Shown here in pieces: positions 61,426 through 62,909 of a stretch of DNA of 62,909 nt. Origin of the DNA: Planctomycetota bacterium (lineage in GTDB: Bacteria; Planctomycetota; Planctomycetia; Gemmatales; Gemmataceae). The number at the start of each line of letters is the position of its first letter. Within the stretch, counting starts at the first letter, position 1. The notes beneath the pieces were generated by a model. That model did not search any database. It saw only the letters and a program-made list of their open reading frames with translations, and had not been told where the DNA came from. Location of the stretch: assembly GCA_021807595.1 (NCBI GenBank), contig JAKBCS010000007.1, positions 1 to 62,909 of the forward strand, given 5' to 3'. A program made the position numbers and the translations under genes.

Positions 61426-62201
61426 AGTTGATTGTTCTCCGCCTCACCGGCTACCATTAGCCGAACGTCGTTTTGTCGCAGCAATTCCCTCTGTACCGCG
61501 TCCAACTGATTGTCCACAATTAGCGTGTCGATGTCGGTCAAATTGCACAGATAGGCCAATGCCTGCCGACCAATCTTCGTATGATCGGCCAACACTACGA
61601 CCTCATCGGCGCAGCGCATCATCTGCCGTTCCGTCTCCACCAACAGCAGATTGCTGTTAAACAATCCCTTTCCGGTAATGCCGCCCACGCTCATCAACAG
61701 TTGTTGGACGTGAATGTCTTCCATCATGCGCACTGTTAGCGGTCCCAGGGCGACCCCCGTTTTGGGATAAACGTAGCCACCCAGGATGACCAAATCGATC
61801 TCCCGGCTGGCGGCAAAGAGTGAGGCGATGGGCAGGCTGTTCGTCACAATCTGCAACGACCTTCCGACCAACAATCGCGCCACTTCCAGCGTCGTCGTAC
61901 CGCCGTCGAGCAAGATCGTGTCGCCGTCTTGAATGCGGGAGACGGCGGCGCGGGCGAGAAGCCTCTTCTCTTCCAGCTGGCTGGCCGAGCGCTCTTCCAA
62001 CGCCGGTAAAGTGGCTACATCGCCGACGAACATCGCTCCGCCGTGCGTCCGCCGCAGCATTCCCTGCTTGTGCCAATAGTCCAAATCGCGCCGTAGCGTC
62101 GATTCCGACACTTCGATGGTTTGCGCAAGATCGTTCAGAGCAACGAATCCTCGTTCGCTGACGAGATCCAGCACGCGTTGTCGTCGTTCCTCAACCAGCA
62201 C
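61422..62201 (-). CDS. DeoR-family transcriptional regulator of the BMC operon
   Basis: A protein of 259 aa starting at GTG 62201 (GAGGGAGCCGCC just before it). The N-terminal HTH reads RRQRVLDLVSERGFVALNDL and VSESTLRRDLDYWHKQGMLR; the sensor domain has ILLDGGTTTLEVARLL and VILGGYVYPKTGVALG typical of DeoR proteins, which bind sugar phosphates. It probably represses the operon until fuculose- or rhamnulose-derived phosphates accumulate. It is the first gene of the operon. A longer frame opening with TTG at 62237 lacks a ribosome site. Confidence 0.94.
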   Translation of the reverse strand: MLVEERRQRVLDLVSERGFVALNDLAQTIEVSESTLRRDLDYWHKQGMLRRTHGGAMFVGDVATLPALEERSASQLEEKRLLARAAVSRIQDGDTILLDGGTTTLEVARLLVGRSLQIVTNSLPIASLFAASREIDLVILGGYVYPKTGVALGPLTVRMMEDIHVQQLLMSVGGITGKGLFNSNLLLVETERQMMRCADEVVVLADHTKIGRQALAYLCNLTDIDTLIVDNQLDAVQRELLRQNDVRLMVAGEAENNQL

Positions 62202-62228
62202 GGCGGCTCCCTCGCAAAGCTTGACAGA

Positions 62229-62310
62229 TTCTGGCAATCCATGACAGATAATGATAGTCTATGCGCGTTACCGCCTTCCTGTCAAGAACATTTTGCCAAT
62301 TCTTGCCAGA
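62229..62310 (-). promoter_or_regulatory. Promoter and candidate DeoR operator of the BMC operon
   Basis: On the minus strand TTGACA (62285-62280) and TAGACT (62261-62256) are separated by 18 bp, a fair sigma-70 promoter. TTGCCA boxes at 62293-62298 and 62303-62308 repeat every 10 bp upstream of it, and an inverted TGGCAA at 62232-62237 lies near the start. This arrangement resembles operators of DeoR repressors, which bind spaced repeats. Binding is inferred. Confidence 0.5.
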
Positions 62311-62430
62311 TTACCACCATGCACTTCCACTTCGGGGTACGATCCCCTCTCAGAGACGTGGAGGCATTGCCAATTCCTCAATGGTCCGTCTATCATCTTC
62401 AGGTAGCACTTGCCTTGTGGGGATCGCTCG

Positions 62431-62909
62431 ATGGGAAGAAAGCGGCTGGTGAGAACGATTGCGATTGTCGCCGGATGTTCCTTCGTTGTCGGCGCGTTGG
62501 TCTTGGCATTGTTGAGTCTGACGGCCAGGCGTCCGGCGCATCTGGGTGTCCACGAAGGCCGGCTCGCCGCCTGCCCCGATAGTCCCAATTGCGTCTGCAC
62601 CCAGACCGATGACGAAACGCATCGCCTCGAGCCGTTGCGCTACACCGGTTCTGGCGAACGTGCGATGGAACGATTGAAAGCGATCCTCGCCACCCAGCCG
62701 CGCACACGCACGGCGACCCAAACCGAGAATTATCTACACATCGAGTGTACAAGTCTGATTTTCCGCTTTGTCGATGATGTGGAGTTTCTCGTCGAGGACT
62801 CAACGAAAACGATCCACTTCCGCTCCGCCTCGCGCGCCGGCTTCGGTGACTTCGGCGTCAACCGTCGTCGCATGGAAGCCATCCGCCGAGCATTCGACGC
62901 CTCCAGCAG
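62431..62909 (+). CDS. DUF1499 protein (incomplete, cut by window end)
   Basis: A partial frame of 159 codons with no stop before the right edge. The N-terminus (TIAIVAGCSFVVGALVLALL) is one TM helix; then ACPDSPNCVCTQ and YLHIECTSLIFRFVDDVEFL, IHFRSASRAGFGDFGVNR, typical of DUF1499. The family is probably membrane-associated, of unknown function. It runs divergently from the BMC operon, so the 230-bp spacer holds both promoters. Confidence 0.88.
   Translation, partial: MGRKRLVRTIAIVAGCSFVVGALVLALLSLTARRPAHLGVHEGRLAACPDSPNCVCTQTDDETHRLEPLRYTGSGERAMERLKAILATQPRTRTATQTENYLHIECTSLIFRFVDDVEFLVEDSTKTIHFRSASRAGFGDFGVNRRRMEAIRRAFDASS

Noticed and set aside
51004-62201. Glycyl-radical or B12 diol-dehydratase microcompartment
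   Set aside because: No glycyl radical enzyme, activase or diol dehydratase gene is present; a class II aldolase supplies the aldehyde.
62221-62252. Plus-strand promoter TTGACA/GATAAT for the DUF1499 gene
   Set aside because: The 20-bp spacing is too long, and the same region contains a better minus-strand promoter.

Overview
The window looks like chromosomal DNA from a planctomycete, probably a Gemmata-type lineage. This is inferred from gene content: a PSD1/DUF1549-DUF1553 cytochrome c protein, two PknB-type Ser/Thr kinases with membrane tails, a DUF3731 Hsp70, HEAT repeats, a relic of a planctomycete-type ECF sigma factor, and above all a planctomycete/verrucomicrobial (PVM) bacterial microcompartment (BMC) locus. 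DNA is GC-rich, and spacers carry many palindromic repeats of several families.

Layout. 1-860: a 57-bp tandem array abutting a truncated lysR. 902-4970 (minus): an ArsR-controlled sulfane-sulfur operon with three rhodanese domains, one fused to a CoA-disulfide-reductase-like flavoprotein, ending in a DUF1264 protein. 5159-12165 (plus): a TolC/MFP/RND efflux operon followed by an FAH-family hydrolase. 12187-50180: mostly housekeeping and planctomycete-specific genes, including an Hsp70-DUF3731, the PSD1 protein, kinases, pyrF, a gingipain-like C25 peptidase, a membrane GTPase, a prenyltransferase-repeat protein next to ispG, mdh, a ROK kinase, YchF-like and HflX GTPases, a Mn-type superoxide dismutase, a KDG-kinase-like PfkB protein, an MMPL transporter and tRNA-Arg(TCT).

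51004-62201 (minus) is the BMC operon. In transcription order: DeoR regulator, PduL, two BMC-H shell proteins, a small membrane protein, acetate kinase, BMC-P, aldehyde dehydrogenase, BMC-P, a Cys-rich RpiB-like protein, BMC-P, class II aldolase, a second small membrane protein, a VapC/antitoxin pair, an LDH/MDH-family dehydrogenase, a nonsense-interrupted third small membrane protein and a TIM-barrel protein. The known PVM scheme explains the core. The aldolase cleaves fuculose- or rhamnulose-1-phosphate to lactaldehyde. The aldehyde dehydrogenase makes lactyl-CoA inside the shell, PduL makes lactyl-phosphate, acetate kinase yields ATP, and the dehydrogenase may recycle NAD. AldDH, PduL and the aldolase carry visible encapsulation-peptide-like helices.

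Parts not explained by the textbook scheme are: (i) the RpiB-like protein, which lost most RpiB catalytic signatures and has 14 Cys, including CX3CX2C; (ii) the TIM-barrel protein with two CxC motifs and an EP-like terminal helix; (iii) membrane proteins in an operon for a soluble organelle; (iv) strong hairpins in the spacers; (v) a malate-type Arg in the dehydrogenase. The window ends inside a divergent DUF1499 gene.
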